64,000 nucleotides of DNA, from the NCBI GenBank assembly GCA_963710315.1, contig CAVPZW010000008.1:930001-994000 (forward strand). Direction: 5' to 3'. The notes below the pieces were generated by a model, which had not been told where the DNA came from, ran no database searches, and worked only from the letters and a program-made list of their open reading frames with translations. Source of the DNA: Palsa-360 sp963710315 (GTDB lineage Bacteria; Acidobacteriota; Terriglobia; Acidiferrales; UBA7541). Positions 8,688-19,130 of this stretch are shown here, piece by piece. The number at the start of each line of letters is the position of its first letter. Within the stretch, counting starts at the first letter, position 1. A program made the position numbers and the translations under genes.

Positions 8688-11038
8688 ATGCGCTGCGCAT
8701 CCGAACCAATTCGGTGGCTTTGCCTTTGCGCCTTGCTGGCGCTCGCGCCGGTTGCGTCCGCATTGCCCACAAATGTATCTGCTAGGCATGCATCCGCGCG
8801 GCGCCACCATGCGGCAGTCGCAGCGAAGCGCACACATTCGCGACTCGTCGCGCACCGCGCCCGTTCACGGCGATTATCCCCCGGACCTTCGTATGTGCTT
8901 GCTTCGGCGCGCATCCCCAGCAGGCATTTCCAGGCGATATCTACCGCTTCTCCGATGCCCGCGTTTCCGGACAGCTCGAATCAAATGCAAAGTGAGCAGC
9001 GAATACCCAGGCAAGCCTCGATCAAAACGGCGGCCTTGCAGGGAATCGTAAGAGATCCTGCGTCGCGAGGAGTTGTCGGAGCATTGATCGCGCTTACCAA
9101 TCGCGCCACCGGCATGACGCGCACTATCACGACGAACGCCGACGGCGTGTTTCGGTGGACGGATCTCGCGCCGGGAAATTATTTATTGCTGGTGCAAAGC
9201 GAGGGCTTCGAGAGCTTGACGCGCGATGGAGTGCAGCTCGACGCAGGCGACGTGCTCACGGTTGAGCTGACACTTTCTCTTTCCACGATCGCCGCCGCGC
9301 CCGCTTCGCGATTGCCTCGCTTGCCTGAACTCGGTCCTCCAGCCGCAGCGGTTACAGCCACCGCGGCGACTCCTGCGCCTTATCGCGAATTGCGCCGCCG
9401 CCCGGACGCTGAACCCGGCGAGGGTGTTATGACGCCGGAAATTCTGCCGCCGTCGCAGGAAGTGTTTCTCGAAATGCCGGATCGCTGGAATGTGGCCATG
9501 CCGGAATGGAATCGCTACGGCCACGGCGGAGATTATCCCTACGTGCGCGCCAGCCACTGGTGGGACCCCTTCAACAACAATCGCCTGAAGGGCGACAAGC
9601 CGATTTTCGGGCAGCAAACTTTCCTGAACATCACGGCGACGTCGGATACTTCGCTCGACGAACGCCGCGTACCGTCAACAAGCAACATCAGTTCGGCGCA
9701 GCCGGGCAGCCCCGACTTTTTCGGCAGGGGCGAACAGTTCGCGCTGAGCCAGACGTTCCGCTTCTCATTCAATCTGTTTCACGGGGATACTTCGTTCCGC
9801 CCAGTCGATTGGCGAATACAGGTGACACCCGCGGTGAACGTAAATTATTTGAATGTGCGCGAACTGGGCATCGTAAGCGTCGACGTGCGCGACGGCACAA
9901 CGCGCCTCGACGCGCATGCCGGGCTACAGGAAGCCTTTGGCGAATACAAAATTCACGATTTAAGCTCCAATTACGATTTCCTTTCCGTGCGCGCGGGGAT
10001 TCAAAGTTTTTCCAGCGATTTTCGAGGATTTCTTTTGTTGACGAGCAGCCGGGCGTGCGCCTGTTTGGAAATCTTCACTCGGACCGCTGGGAATATAACG
10101 CCGCCTATTTCAACCTGTTGGAGAAAAATACCAATAGCGGGCTGAACACCTTCCAGCCGCGCCACCAGCAGGTGATTGTCGCCAATTTCTACATGCAGGA
10201 TTTCGTCAAGCCCGGCTACACCACCCAGTTCAGCATTCATTACAACAAAGACGATGCCAGCGTGCACTACGACGACAACGGTTTTCTGGTGCGCCCCGCG
10301 CCAGTGGGAATTTTTCAGCCCCATGAAATTCGCGCCGCCTATCTCGGCTGGGCCGGCAACGGGCATTTCGGCCCCATCAACGTGAATCACGCATTTTACG
10401 AAGCGCTGGGCACCGATAGCTTGAACCCCATCGCGGGGCGCGCCGTGACCATCAACGCGCAAATGGCCGCGGCGGAAGTTTCCATCGACAAGGATTGGGT
10501 GCGCTACAAGCTCTCCGCCTTCTATGCATCCGGCGATGGAAATCCGCGCGACGGCCGCGCTACAGGCTTCGACACCATCGTGGACGATCCTTCTTTTGCG
10601 GGAGGAATGTTCAGCTTCTGGGACCGCGAACAGCTTCATCTGCCCGGCACGGGAATCTCTCTTACGCCGGGCGATAGCCTGTTGCCCAGCATGCGCACCA
10701 GCAAGGAAGAGGGCCAGGCCAATTTCGTGAACCCGGGAATTTTTCTGGTGAACGCGGGCGCCAATTTCGACCTGACTCCAAAACTAAAAAGTTTCTTGAA
10801 CGTAAATTATCTGCGGTTCGAGCGCACCGCGCCCATCGCCCTGCTGCTGTTTGAATCGCCCATTCACAATACGATTGGCATGGATACCAGCGTGGGCTTT
10901 CAGTACAGGCCTCCGCTGTCCGAGAATATTTCCATTACGGGCGGCGGCGCAGCTTTGTTCCCAGGGCAAGGGTTTCGCGATATTTTTTCCGGGACGACAC
11001 AGTTTTCGCTTTTCGCAAATGTGCGTTTTCAATTTTAG
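8688..11038 (+). CDS. Outer-membrane beta-barrel candidate with N-terminal carboxypeptidase-regulatory-like domain (one frameshift)
   Basis: Two frames join into one protein of about 783 residues if one base is restored in the T run at 10032-10036, giving ...RGFLFVDEQPGVRLFG... Residues 1-26 are a signal peptide. Residues 115-198 are a carboxypeptidase-regulatory-like beta-sandwich (GIVRDPASRGVVGALIALTN... with LAPGNY). The remainder is rich in alternating beta strands and ends in NVRFQF, a terminal aromatic typical of outer-membrane barrels. Residues 27-110 are of low complexity and may hide another sequence error. It lies 47 bases upstream of the giant decahaem cytochrome and is probably co-transcribed with it, so a porin for that cytochrome is possible but unproven. 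Confidence 0.7.
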
Positions 11039-11085
11039 GTAGAAATGATTTCCTTGGAACGATCTGTTTGCTTTCGGAAGGTTAA

Positions 11086-14000
11086 ATGATTCGCTGGATG
11101 AAAAATCGTAGCGTGCACAGCAGGCTCGCGCATGCCTCTCCCTGGGCCGCGCTGGCCGCAAGCTTGCTCCTGGCCTTGGTTGCCGCGCGGATACCCGCGC
11201 CTGCGCTGCGCGCCGCCGATGAAAAGCCCGGTCCTAATCTGATCGGCCAGACGCAAGAAGAAGCCGACCGCAAGAGCGCCGGATGCGTTTCCTGCCACAC
11301 GCAAACTGACCAGCCAACCATGCACGCCACCGGCACGCTGCGCCTGGGCTGCACCGATTGCCACGGGGGAAACGCGGACGCGCGCGTGGCCATGGGCGCC
11401 GCTTCCACTTCGCCGGAATACCAGCAAGCCAAACGAACAGCTCATCCGCAGCCGCGCGATGAAAAACTGGCGGATCGATCGGCAAACGCCGAGCGCATCT
11501 ACACGCAGTGGCTCAAGGAAACTCCAGAGTACGTGCGCTTCGTCAATCCCGGCGATCTGCGCGTGGCGCCCGAAACATGTGGCAGAAACGGATGCCATCC
11601 CTCGGAAGTGCGAAACGTTTCCACCAGCATGATGACCACCGGCGGCATGCTTTGGGGCACGGCGCTATATAACAACGGCGGGTATCCGCACAAGGACACG
11701 CGCTTCGGCGAAAGCTATTCGCGCGATGGCCTGCCGCAAACGGTTCGCACCATTCCCGCGCCGTCAGCGGAGGAAACGCGAACGAAGGGCGTGTTGCCGG
11801 AGATCACTCCGCTGGAACGCTGGGAAATGTCGCAGCCCGGAAACGTTCTGCGCGTCTTCGAGCGTGGCAGCGGTCCGAAGGGCGAAGTTGGCGAGCCATT
11901 GCGCGGCGACGATGCCGGAAAGCCGGAAGACAAGCTCAGCAAGCGAGGCTTTGGCACGCTGCTGCGTACCGATCCGGTTTTTCTGGGACTGCAAAAAACG
12001 CGCCTGCTCGATCCGCTGCTTTCCCTGCCGGGCACAAACGATCAGCCGGGCGACTATCGCGCCAGCGGATGCACGGCGTGCCACGTTGTCTATGCCAACG
12101 ACCGCGCAGCCCAGCATTCCGCGCAGTATTCGACGTACGGCAATCGCGGTTTCAGCGCCACGAACGATCCGACCATTCCGCGCGAAGAGTCCGGGCATCC
12201 CATTCGCCACGAATTTACGCGCTCGATTCCCTCCAGCCAATGCATGACCTGCCATGTGCATCCGGGCACGAACATGGTGACCACTTATTTCGGATACACC
12301 TGGTGGGATAACGAATCCGACGGCGGCGCGATGTATCCGAAGGAGCAGCGCAATCCAAGCGAGGAAGAAAAATTCCAGGTGTCGCAGCGCAATCCAGAGG
12401 GCGCGGCGGCGCGCGGACTGTGGGGCGACGTAAAGTTTCTCACGCAAACGGGCAGCGCTGAATTCAACGCAAAATTGAAGGACACGCAATTCGCCGATTT
12501 TCACAGCCACGGCTGGCTGTTCCGCGCGGTGTTTGCGCGTGACCGCGAAGGCCACTTGCTGGATGAGAAAGGAGCAACGGTCCCCGGGGACGATCCCAAG
12601 AAAGCTCGAGAAAGCCGCGCACCTCGCGGACATTCATCTGCAGAAGGGCATGCAGTGCGTGGATTGCCACTTGGAGCAGGACAGCCACGGCAGCGGAAAA
12701 CTTTATGGCGAGCCGCGCGCCGCGATTGAAATGGATTGCGTCGATTGCCACGGCACAATTTCGAAACCGGCGACGCTGATTACTTCCGGCCCCGCGGCAT
12801 CCGGCGGCGGCACGCACCTGGATATTTTGCGCACGCCCTGGCGCGAGCGGCAATTCGAGTGGCGCGGCGGAAAACTGATTCAGCGCTCCATGATGGACCC
12901 GCATTTGGAATGGGAAGTGGTGCAGACGTTGGACTCCATCACGCCGGGCAACGCGCACTACAACGAAAAATCGCGCCTTGCAAAAACGCATGCGCAGGGA
13001 CGGCGTGACCTGGGGCGACGTGCCCAACGACGAATCGCAACTGGCGCACGCCAACAGCAGCATGACCTGCTACGCCTGCCACACTTCGTGGACGCCCAAT
13101 TGTTTCGGCTGCCACCTGTCGATGACCGCCAACCAAAAGCGCCCCATGCTGCACAACGAAGGGCTGACCACGCGCAACTGGACCTCCTACAATTTTCAGG
13201 TGCTGCGCGACGACGGCTACATGCTCGGCCGTGGACGGCACGGTCACCGGACATCGCATTGCGCCCGCGCGGTCTTCCTGCGCCATTCTGGTAAGTTCGC
13301 AGAACGCCAATCGCGAGTGGTTGTACAACACGCAGCAAACCGTTTCGACCGAAGGTTTCAGCGGCCAGGCGTTTTCCACATTTGTGCCGCACACGGTGCG
13401 CGCGCGCGAAACCAAGCAATGCACGCGATTGCCACGTGTCCGCCGCGCGCGACAACAATGCCTGGATGTCCATGCTTCTTTTGCAGGGCACCAATTTCGT
13501 GAATTTCATGGGGCGCTATGTGTACGTGGCCGACGGCAACAAGGGCTTTCGAAGCCGTGGTCACCGCGGAGCACGATGAGCCCGAGGCCGTGATCGGCAG
13601 CGACTTGCAGCGCATGGCCTATCCCGACGATTTCCGCAAACACGAAGATCGAAAGCGCGAACTCACAACCGCGTATCGCCATGGCGGAAATATTCTCGAT
13701 ATTCAGTTGCGCGGAGAATACGCCTACGCAGCCATGGGCGCGGATGGCTTCCGCGTTTTCGACGTGGCCAACATCGACAACAAGGGATTTTCCGAACGGA
13801 TGGTGACCGCGCCGGTATCGCCGCTCGGCCAGCGCTTGTACGTAAAGACGAAGTACGCGACAGCCGTCGCCACGCCCACAACGCTGGGCGTCGATCCGCT
13901 GCGCACGCACGATCCTGTAAACGAAGAGCAGAAAATCCATTTGATGTACGGATTTCTGTACGTCACGGACAAATACGAAGGGCTGGTGGTCGTCGGCAAT

Positions 14001-14920
14001 CCCGATCTAAAAGGAAAAAGTCCCGGCGTGGGCACGCTGCTGGACGGAAATCCGGACAATAATTTTATTGGCCGCGCGGCCACGTTCAATCCCGGTGGGG
14101 TCTTGAACGGCGCGCGCCGCATCACCATTGCCGGAACGTACGCCTACATTTTGTGCGACCGAGGTCTGGTGGTGGTCGATCTCGATAATCCGCTTGCGCC
14201 GCGCGTGACGGCGGAAATTGGCGCGCCCGATCTGGTCGATCCGCAGGGCGTCGCCGTGCAGTTCCGCTACGCGCTTCGTCGCGGATCGCGACGGACTGAA
14301 GACGCTGGACGTGACCGATCTCGCGCATCCGCGCATGGTGCCCGGCGCGCCTGTGAAACTGGACGACGCGCGCAATGTCACCGTGTCGCGCACCTACGCC
14401 TACGTTTCCGCGGGGAAAAACGGCGTCGCGCTGGTCAACGTCACGCAGCCCAAGCATCCCCGCCTCGATCAAATGTTCACGGCGGGCGGCGCACTTGAAC
14501 GATGTGAATGACGTGAAGATTGGCGCGGTGGATGCCAGCGTCTTCGCCTACGTGGCCGACGGCCGCAACGGCCTGCGAATTCTGCAAGTGATCTCACCGT
14601 CGGATTCGCCCGAGTCGTACGGATTCAGCCCGCGGCCCACTCCGAAACTAATCGCCACATATCGCACCGCCGGCCCGGCGCTGGCCGTTTCGCGCGGCAT
14701 TGATCGCGACCGCGCCGTCGATGAGAGCGGCAACCAACTCGCCGTGTTCGGGCGCCGCGGCGCGAGGCCCTTCTATCGCGCCGAAGCTGAAAAACTTTTT
14801 CTCCGCGACGGCAAACTCTACACCGTTACCGACGCACCTCCTGGCCTGCCGCAGCCGATGGCGGGCGCGGATTCCGCCGCACAATCTTTCTATGATCGCC
14901 TGCGCGCATTCCTGCACTAG
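11086..14920 (+). CDS. Decahaem cytochrome c fused to an LVIVD beta-propeller (seven frameshifts)
   Basis: One protein of about 1,275 residues can be read by stepping through eight successive frame segments; every step is +1. Shift points lie near 12600, 12984, 13229, 13425, 13548, 14273 and 14489, mostly short A, T or C runs or GCGC. A signal peptide (1-44) precedes ten haem sites: CVSCH (67-71), CTDCH, CGRNGCH (a CX4CH), CTACH, CMTCH, CVDCH, CVDCH, CYACH, CFGCH and CTDCH. After the last haem, from about 13470, five or more LVIVD-type repeats (YVYVADGNKGF, YAYAAMGADGFRVFDV, YAYILCDRGLVVVDL, FVADRDGLKTLDV, YAYVSAGKNGVALVNV, FAYVADGRNGLRIL) form a propeller. Start: ATG after AAGG. Sequence errors are more likely than decay, since no in-phase stop appears within any segment. 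Confidence 0.75.
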
Positions 14921-14951
14921 CAAGATTTTGATATGTGGGGGATTGATTTGA

Positions 14952-15272
14952 GTGGCATAGGCTTCAGCCTGTGGGGGTTAGTCCTTGCTAGGACTAACCC
15001 CCACAGGCTGAACAGGCTGCGGAAAAACTCCCCACACCTTTTGTCATTCTGAGCGGAGCGAAGAATCTCTCTTGGTTTTACGCCCATGAAAAGAAAGAGA
15101 GATTCTTCGCTCCGCTCAGAATGACAAAATAATCTACTTCTTGTCATCCCGAGCGAAGCGAGGGATCTGCTTTTCTTCTCGGCTTCCAAGAAACAGCAGA
15201 TTCCTCGGGCGAACCCCGCCCTTCGGAATGACATGTTTCGAGTTTTTCCGCAGCCTGTGAAGCCTATGCCAC
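14952..15272. repeat. Composite repeat: CTTCAGCC palindrome split by a double MITE-like element
   Basis: The left arm GTGGCATAGGCTTCAGCC... folds with AACCCCCACAGGCTGA and is then interrupted; the remainder GAAGCCTATGCCAC follows 247 bases later. Removing the insert and one GA restores a perfect palindrome. It fills the 352-base gap between the convergent cytochrome and transhydrogenase genes. Confidence 0.9.
15012..15258. mobile_element. Double MITE-like element with perfect 19-bp terminal inverted repeats
   Basis: The ends are ACAGGCTGCGGAAAAACTC and its near-exact complement AGTTTTTCCGCAGCCTGT. Inside are two hairpins in tandem, the first GTCATTCTGAGCGGAG... and the second GTCATCCCGAGCGAAG..., the latter similar to the one at 7469-7609. 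GA flanks it on both sides (15010-15011 and 15259-15260). No gene inside. Confidence 0.8.
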
Positions 15273-16679
15273 CTAACCCTCGCGCATTTTGTGTCCGGCG
15301 AGGTTGCCGAGGCCGTCGTAGGCGGCGTACTTGTAGAGTTCGGAGAGCGTGGGGAAATTGAAGACCAATTCGATGAAACGATCGATGGTGCCGCCGGATT
15401 CCAGCACCAGCATGCCCAGATGAATCAGCTCGGTGGCGTTTTCTCCAAAAATCTGCACGCCCAGCAGTTGCTTGTTGTCCGCGCGGAAAATTAATTTCAG
15501 CATTCCCGTGGATTCGCCGATGATTTGCCCGCGCGCGTTGTTGGCGTATTTGGCGCGGCCCACTTCGTAATTAATTTTTCTGATTTCGCAGGTTTCCTGC
15601 GTTTCGCCCACCGCTGAAATTTCCGGAATCGTATAAATGCCCATGGGAAGTTGCGAAGCCAGCCGCTCTTTGTAAGGAAAACCGAATGCGTGGCACATGG
15701 CCACGCGGCCCTGCTCCATGGAAGTGGAGGCCAGCGCGGGAAATCCGATGACGTCTCCCGCCGCGTAAATGTGCCGCACGTGCGTTTGGTAATGACTGTT
15801 CACATCGATGTTGCCGCGATCGTTGATTCCGAGGCCGGCCTTTTCCAGGTGCAATCCTGCAACCGCACCGCGCCGTCCGGCGGCAAGCAACGCCGTTTCC
15901 GCTGTGAGAACTTTGCCGGACGCCAGCGTCATGCGAACTCCTCCCGCGATACGCTCGGTTCCCTTTGCGCGCTCCTGAAAAATTACTTTCAGGCCCAGCG
16001 CCGTCAGGCGGGCGCGCAACAGTTCGGAAATTTCCGCATCCAGAAACGGCAGCAGGCGTTCGCGGCCATCGACGAGAGTGACCTCGACGCCCATGGCCGT
16101 AAAGATAGAAGCGTATTCGCAGCCGATCACGCCGCCGCCCACTACGATCATGCTCTTCGGCAAGCGGTCCATGTTGAGGATGGAATCGGAATCGAAAATC
16201 GTTTTGTCATCAAAGGGAATTTCCGGAGGGCGATAGGGCGTCGAGCCGGTGGCGATTAATATCATTTCGGCGCGCAGCTGCCGGGCCACGCCTTTTGGGT
16301 CCACCACTTTGATGGTGTGCGCATCTTCAAACTGTGCCGCGCCGCTGATCAATTCAATTTTGTGCGCGGTAAGATTGGAAGCAATCTTCAGCCGCTCGGC
16401 GGAGACAACCGCGTCCTTGCGGTGCATGAAGCCCTGCACCGTGAGCCCTTCGCGCAGCGAGTAATCGATGCCGTAAAGCCCGCGCTGGCGCAGCCCTGAA
16501 AAATACAGCGCCGATTCGCGCAGCGTCTTGCTGGGCACCGTGCCGGTGTTGACGCCCGCGCCGCCCAGATTCGGCCCGCGCTCCACAAGAGCCGCGCGCT
16601 TGCCAAAATAAGCCGCCTGCGCCGCGCCCTTCTCTCCGGCAGGCCCCGAGCCAATCACGATCAGGTCAAAGGATTCCAC
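15273..16679 (-). CDS. sthA: Soluble Si-specific NAD(P)+ transhydrogenase
   Basis: 468 residues from the GTG at 16679, chosen because AGAGGAG lies eight bases upstream and the length matches SthA (about 466). The FAD Rossmann motif GSGPAG is at 10-15. The region that holds the redox-active CXXXXC in lipoamide dehydrogenases reads GVNTGTVPSKT here (42-52), without cysteines, as in transhydrogenases. A second nucleotide-binding motif (GGGVIGCEYA) and the C-terminal interface domain (FNFPTLSELYKYAAYDG) are present. The enzyme exchanges hydride between NADPH and NAD+ in the cytoplasm. It is a single gene reading towards the composite repeat. Confidence 0.88.
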   Translation of the reverse strand: MESFDLIVIGSGPAGEKGAAQAAYFGKRAALVERGPNLGGAGVNTGTVPSKTLRESALYFSGLRQRGLYGIDYSLREGLTVQGFMHRKDAVVSAERLKIASNLTAHKIELISGAAQFEDAHTIKVVDPKGVARQLRAEMILIATGSTPYRPPEIPFDDKTIFDSDSILNMDRLPKSMIVVGGGVIGCEYASIFTAMGVEVTLVDGRERLLPFLDAEISELLRARLTALGLKVIFQERAKGTERIAGGVRMTLASGKVLTAETALLAAGRRGAVAGLHLEKAGLGINDRGNIDVNSHYQTHVRHIYAAGDVIGFPALASTSMEQGRVAMCHAFGFPYKERLASQLPMGIYTIPEISAVGETQETCEIRKINYEVGRAKYANNARGQIIGESTGMLKLIFRADNKQLLGVQIFGENATELIHLGMLVLESGGTIDRFIELVFNFPTLSELYKYAAYDGLGNLAGHKMREG

Positions 16680-16848
16680 GTCGAGCGCTCCTCTGCTCCG
16701 CAAGTGATATGCGCCCTGATTGTAGTGGAAGCCGAGTGTTGGCGAGTAGCTTTCTATAGCGCACGGGCCAGACCGACCCGGTTCAATCATCCGCACCCGT
16801 CAACTCATCGCGCGTTGACGGGCGACGGACGGCAGCGTGCATCACGCG

Positions 16849-16892
16849 GTCACATATCACACGATGCTGTGACTGAGGACACTGCGTGTGAC
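16849..16892. promoter_or_regulatory. Array of three TGTGAC/GTCACA half-sites upstream of the soxC-like gene
   Basis: GTCACA at 16849-16854, TGTGAC at 16868-16873 and TGTGAC at 16887-16892 begin exactly 19 bases apart. The first two also contain the inverted repeat TCACA-N6-TGTGA. A TTGACG (possible -35) stands at 16815. The array lies 55 bases before the soxC-like gene, in the divergent region with sthA, and looks like a regulator binding site; the regulator is unknown. Confidence 0.45.
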
Positions 16893-16946
16893 CCTCCTTC
16901 TAGCGTTTTATGAGTTTTACGGAAATTATTTGCCGAGGGGGGCTCG

Positions 16947-18335
16947 ATGAATTCCAAAAAATCCGATCGCAGATCGTTTTTGAAGCGGAGCGCGGCTATG
17001 GCCGGCTTAGCCGCGGGAGCGATCCCGTTCGTGAATGGCAATGCGTTCGCGAGCGTCACCCCGGGCCTGGTCAAGGGCGAAGCCGACGCCAAAGTAGGCA
17101 CGGCTCCCGAAGAACCCAACATTGAGGATATGTTGTACGGCGGGCGGTCCAGCTACGAGAAAACCATACGCATCAACAGCATCAATTCCCCCGCGGGACT
17201 GCGAAATTTGACTCCCCTTCAGGACTCCATCGGCATCATCACGCCATCGTCCTACCATTATTTGGTCCAAGGTGACATGCATGTCCCCAACATCAATCCC
17301 AATGAACACAAGCTCATCATTCACGGCATGGTGGACCGCCCCACGGTCTACAGCATGGAGGAAATCAAACGGCTTCCTTCCGTCTCCGAGGTTCACTTCC
17401 TGGAGTGCACGGGAAACAGCGGCGTGTATCACTATAAATCCTTGCTGGAGAACGTGAAGGCGGGCAGGAAGGACGTATCCATCATTCAGGGAATGCACGG
17501 AAGAACCTCGTGCAGTGAATGGACGGGCGTTCCCCTCTCGCTGCTGCTCAAGGAAGCGGGCGTGCAAAAAGGGGCGAGTTGGATCGTGGCGGAGGCGGCG
17601 GACAATATTCATCACGCCAAGAGCATTCCGCTGGCGAAGGCCATGGACGACATGATCGTGGCCTATGGTCAGAACGGAGAGGCCCTTCGGCGCGAACAGG
17701 GCTACCCGCTGCGGCTGGTCGTTCCCGGCTTCCAGGGGGTCTGCAACGTGAAGTTCCTGGCCAGCATTAAGGTCGTGGACGAAGCGTACGATATGCAGCG
17801 GGAAATCAGCGCCTACACCAATACCAAGCCGAACGGCATGTCCAGCTGGTTCGAATCGCAAGTCGGCCCGAAGTCCTTGATCACTTTCCCGTCGGACGCG
17901 CATAAGCTGCCGGGCCCCGGATACTATGAGATTTCCGGAATCGCCTGGAACGGCAGGGGCAAGATCGCCCGAGTGGAAGTGAGCGTGGACAATGGAAACA
18001 CCTGGGCGGACGCCAAGCTTCAACTGCCGGTATTTTCCAAGGCTTGGACGCGCTTCCGAATGCCCTGGAAGTGGGACGGAACGGAAACAGTGATTATGTC
18101 CCGCTGCACGAATGAATTCGGTGAAATTCAATCCACCATGGAAGGGCTGGCCAAATTGTGGGGCGATGACTTCAAGCCACCCATCCCTGCCGCCGATATT
18201 GAGAAGTGGTGGGAAAGCGCGCCAATCACGGAGTTTCTCAACAATCCGATTCAGCCATGGAAAGTAAAAGCAGATGGGAGCGTTCAAGATGTCCTATACA
18301 ACCGGCTATTGCCTAACCCGTACTATCCTGTCTAA
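16947..18335 (+). CDS. soxC: SoxC-like sulfite dehydrogenase, molybdopterin subunit
   Basis: 462 residues. A Tat signal is present (RRSFLK with Arg8-Arg9, then a hydrophobic stretch to about 35), so it is exported folded with its cofactor. The sulfite oxidase molybdopterin domain covers about 60-310, with the molybdenum-ligating cysteine at 154 in ECTGNSG; a dimerisation domain fills 330-450. The closest family is SoxC, which with the SoxD cytochrome oxidises protein-bound sulfur or sulfite in the periplasm. A SoxD-like gene overlaps the 3' end, but no soxXYZAB gene is nearby, so free sulfite may be the substrate. SD: GAGGGGGG before the ATG. Confidence 0.8.
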   Translation: MNSKKSDRRSFLKRSAAMAGLAAGAIPFVNGNAFASVTPGLVKGEADAKVGTAPEEPNIEDMLYGGRSSYEKTIRINSINSPAGLRNLTPLQDSIGIITPSSYHYLVQGDMHVPNINPNEHKLIIHGMVDRPTVYSMEEIKRLPSVSEVHFLECTGNSGVYHYKSLLENVKAGRKDVSIIQGMHGRTSCSEWTGVPLSLLLKEAGVQKGASWIVAEAADNIHHAKSIPLAKAMDDMIVAYGQNGEALRREQGYPLRLVVPGFQGVCNVKFLASIKVVDEAYDMQREISAYTNTKPNGMSSWFESQVGPKSLITFPSDAHKLPGPGYYEISGIAWNGRGKIARVEVSVDNGNTWADAKLQLPVFSKAWTRFRMPWKWDGTETVIMSRCTNEFGEIQSTMEGLAKLWGDDFKPPIPAADIEKWWESAPITEFLNNPIQPWKVKADGSVQDVLYNRLLPNPYYPV

Positions 18336-18933
18336 GTCGAATTTTCTGCTGATGGCGATTGCTCTATTGGCCTGCGGCGTGGCCAGGGCGCAGTCGCCTA
18401 CCTACAAAGTGGGCAGGCCGCCGACGGAAGCCGAGCTGCGCACCTGGGATAATTTGGTAGGCCCCAAAGGCAGAGAACTCCCGATCGGAAGCGGGTCCGC
18501 CAAGGAAGGCGCACAGGTCTATGCTGGCAAGTGCTCCTTTTGCCATGGACAAAACGGAGAGGGCATGGGCATGTTCCCGCGTTTGGTGGGAGGCGTGGGA
18601 TCGTTGAATACCCCGAAACCTGTATTTAGCCCGGGGAGCAGAATGGCCTATCCCACGACTATTTGGGACTTTATCAATCGCGCCATGCCGGTATGGCCCT
18701 TGCCGAGGGATCTCACCCCCAATGATGTTTACGCGCTGACGGCTTTTATCCTTTACAAGAACGGCATCATCAAAGAAACCGATGTCATGAACAAGAACAC
18801 TCTCGTGGAAGTCCAAATGCCGAATCGGCACGGATTCTATCCCGACCCTCCACAATTCAAGCCGGACGACGCGGACGGCACATGGCTGCCCCTTTGGGAG
18901 CACGGCCCGGATTGGAAACCTGCGGCGAAATGA
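18289..18933 (+). CDS. SoxD-like monohaem cytochrome c
   Basis: About 214 residues from the ATG at 18289 (GGGAG upstream); an ATG at 18274 is also possible. It overlaps the soxC-like gene by some 47 bases, a sign of translational coupling. Residues 12-37 are a signal peptide ending ARA-QS. One haem c site CSFCH (82-86) sits in a class I cytochrome c domain with later methionines (for example in NRAMPVWPLP) that could be the distal ligand. SoxD-type subunits take electrons from the molybdenum centre of SoxC and pass them to periplasmic carriers. The protein is shorter than classical di-haem SoxD and has one haem only. Confidence 0.75.
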   Translation: MSYTTGYCLTRTILSKSNFLLMAIALLACGVARAQSPTYKVGRPPTEAELRTWDNLVGPKGRELPIGSGSAKEGAQVYAGKCSFCHGQNGEGMGMFPRLVGGVGSLNTPKPVFSPGSRMAYPTTIWDFINRAMPVWPLPRDLTPNDVYALTAFILYKNGIIKETDVMNKNTLVEVQMPNRHGFYPDPPQFKPDDADGTWLPLWEHGPDWKPAAK

Positions 18934-19130
18934 AAAGATCTTTTCTGTTCCATGGGAAGGACAAGGCCTTTGGCCGCAGTTAGAAGCCCCGGCGATTAAC
19001 TGGATAATCTGGCCTGATTATGACGAGAGTGTCCCCTCCCGTGGGATCGCGGGACGAGCTTCCCATCCGCCTGGCTTGCGGGAAACGAGATGATCGGAAT
19101 CTGGCTCACTGCATCAAAGTAACCCCTCCA

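Noticed and set aside
11086..14920. Programmed +1 frameshifting as a regulatory device in the decahaem gene
   Set aside because: Seven shifts at unrelated sequences, without a shared slippery site or stop codon at each shift, and the same pattern in unrelated genes, point to sequence errors or mutation.
14952..15272. The two tandem hairpins as a tRNA or structured RNA gene
   Set aside because: No cloverleaf, and the hairpins recur as dispersed elements with terminal repeats at several loci.
17007..18287. Minus-strand frame of 426 codons opposite the soxC-like gene
   Set aside because: No domain, and the opposite strand has a well-conserved Tat-exported molybdenum protein.
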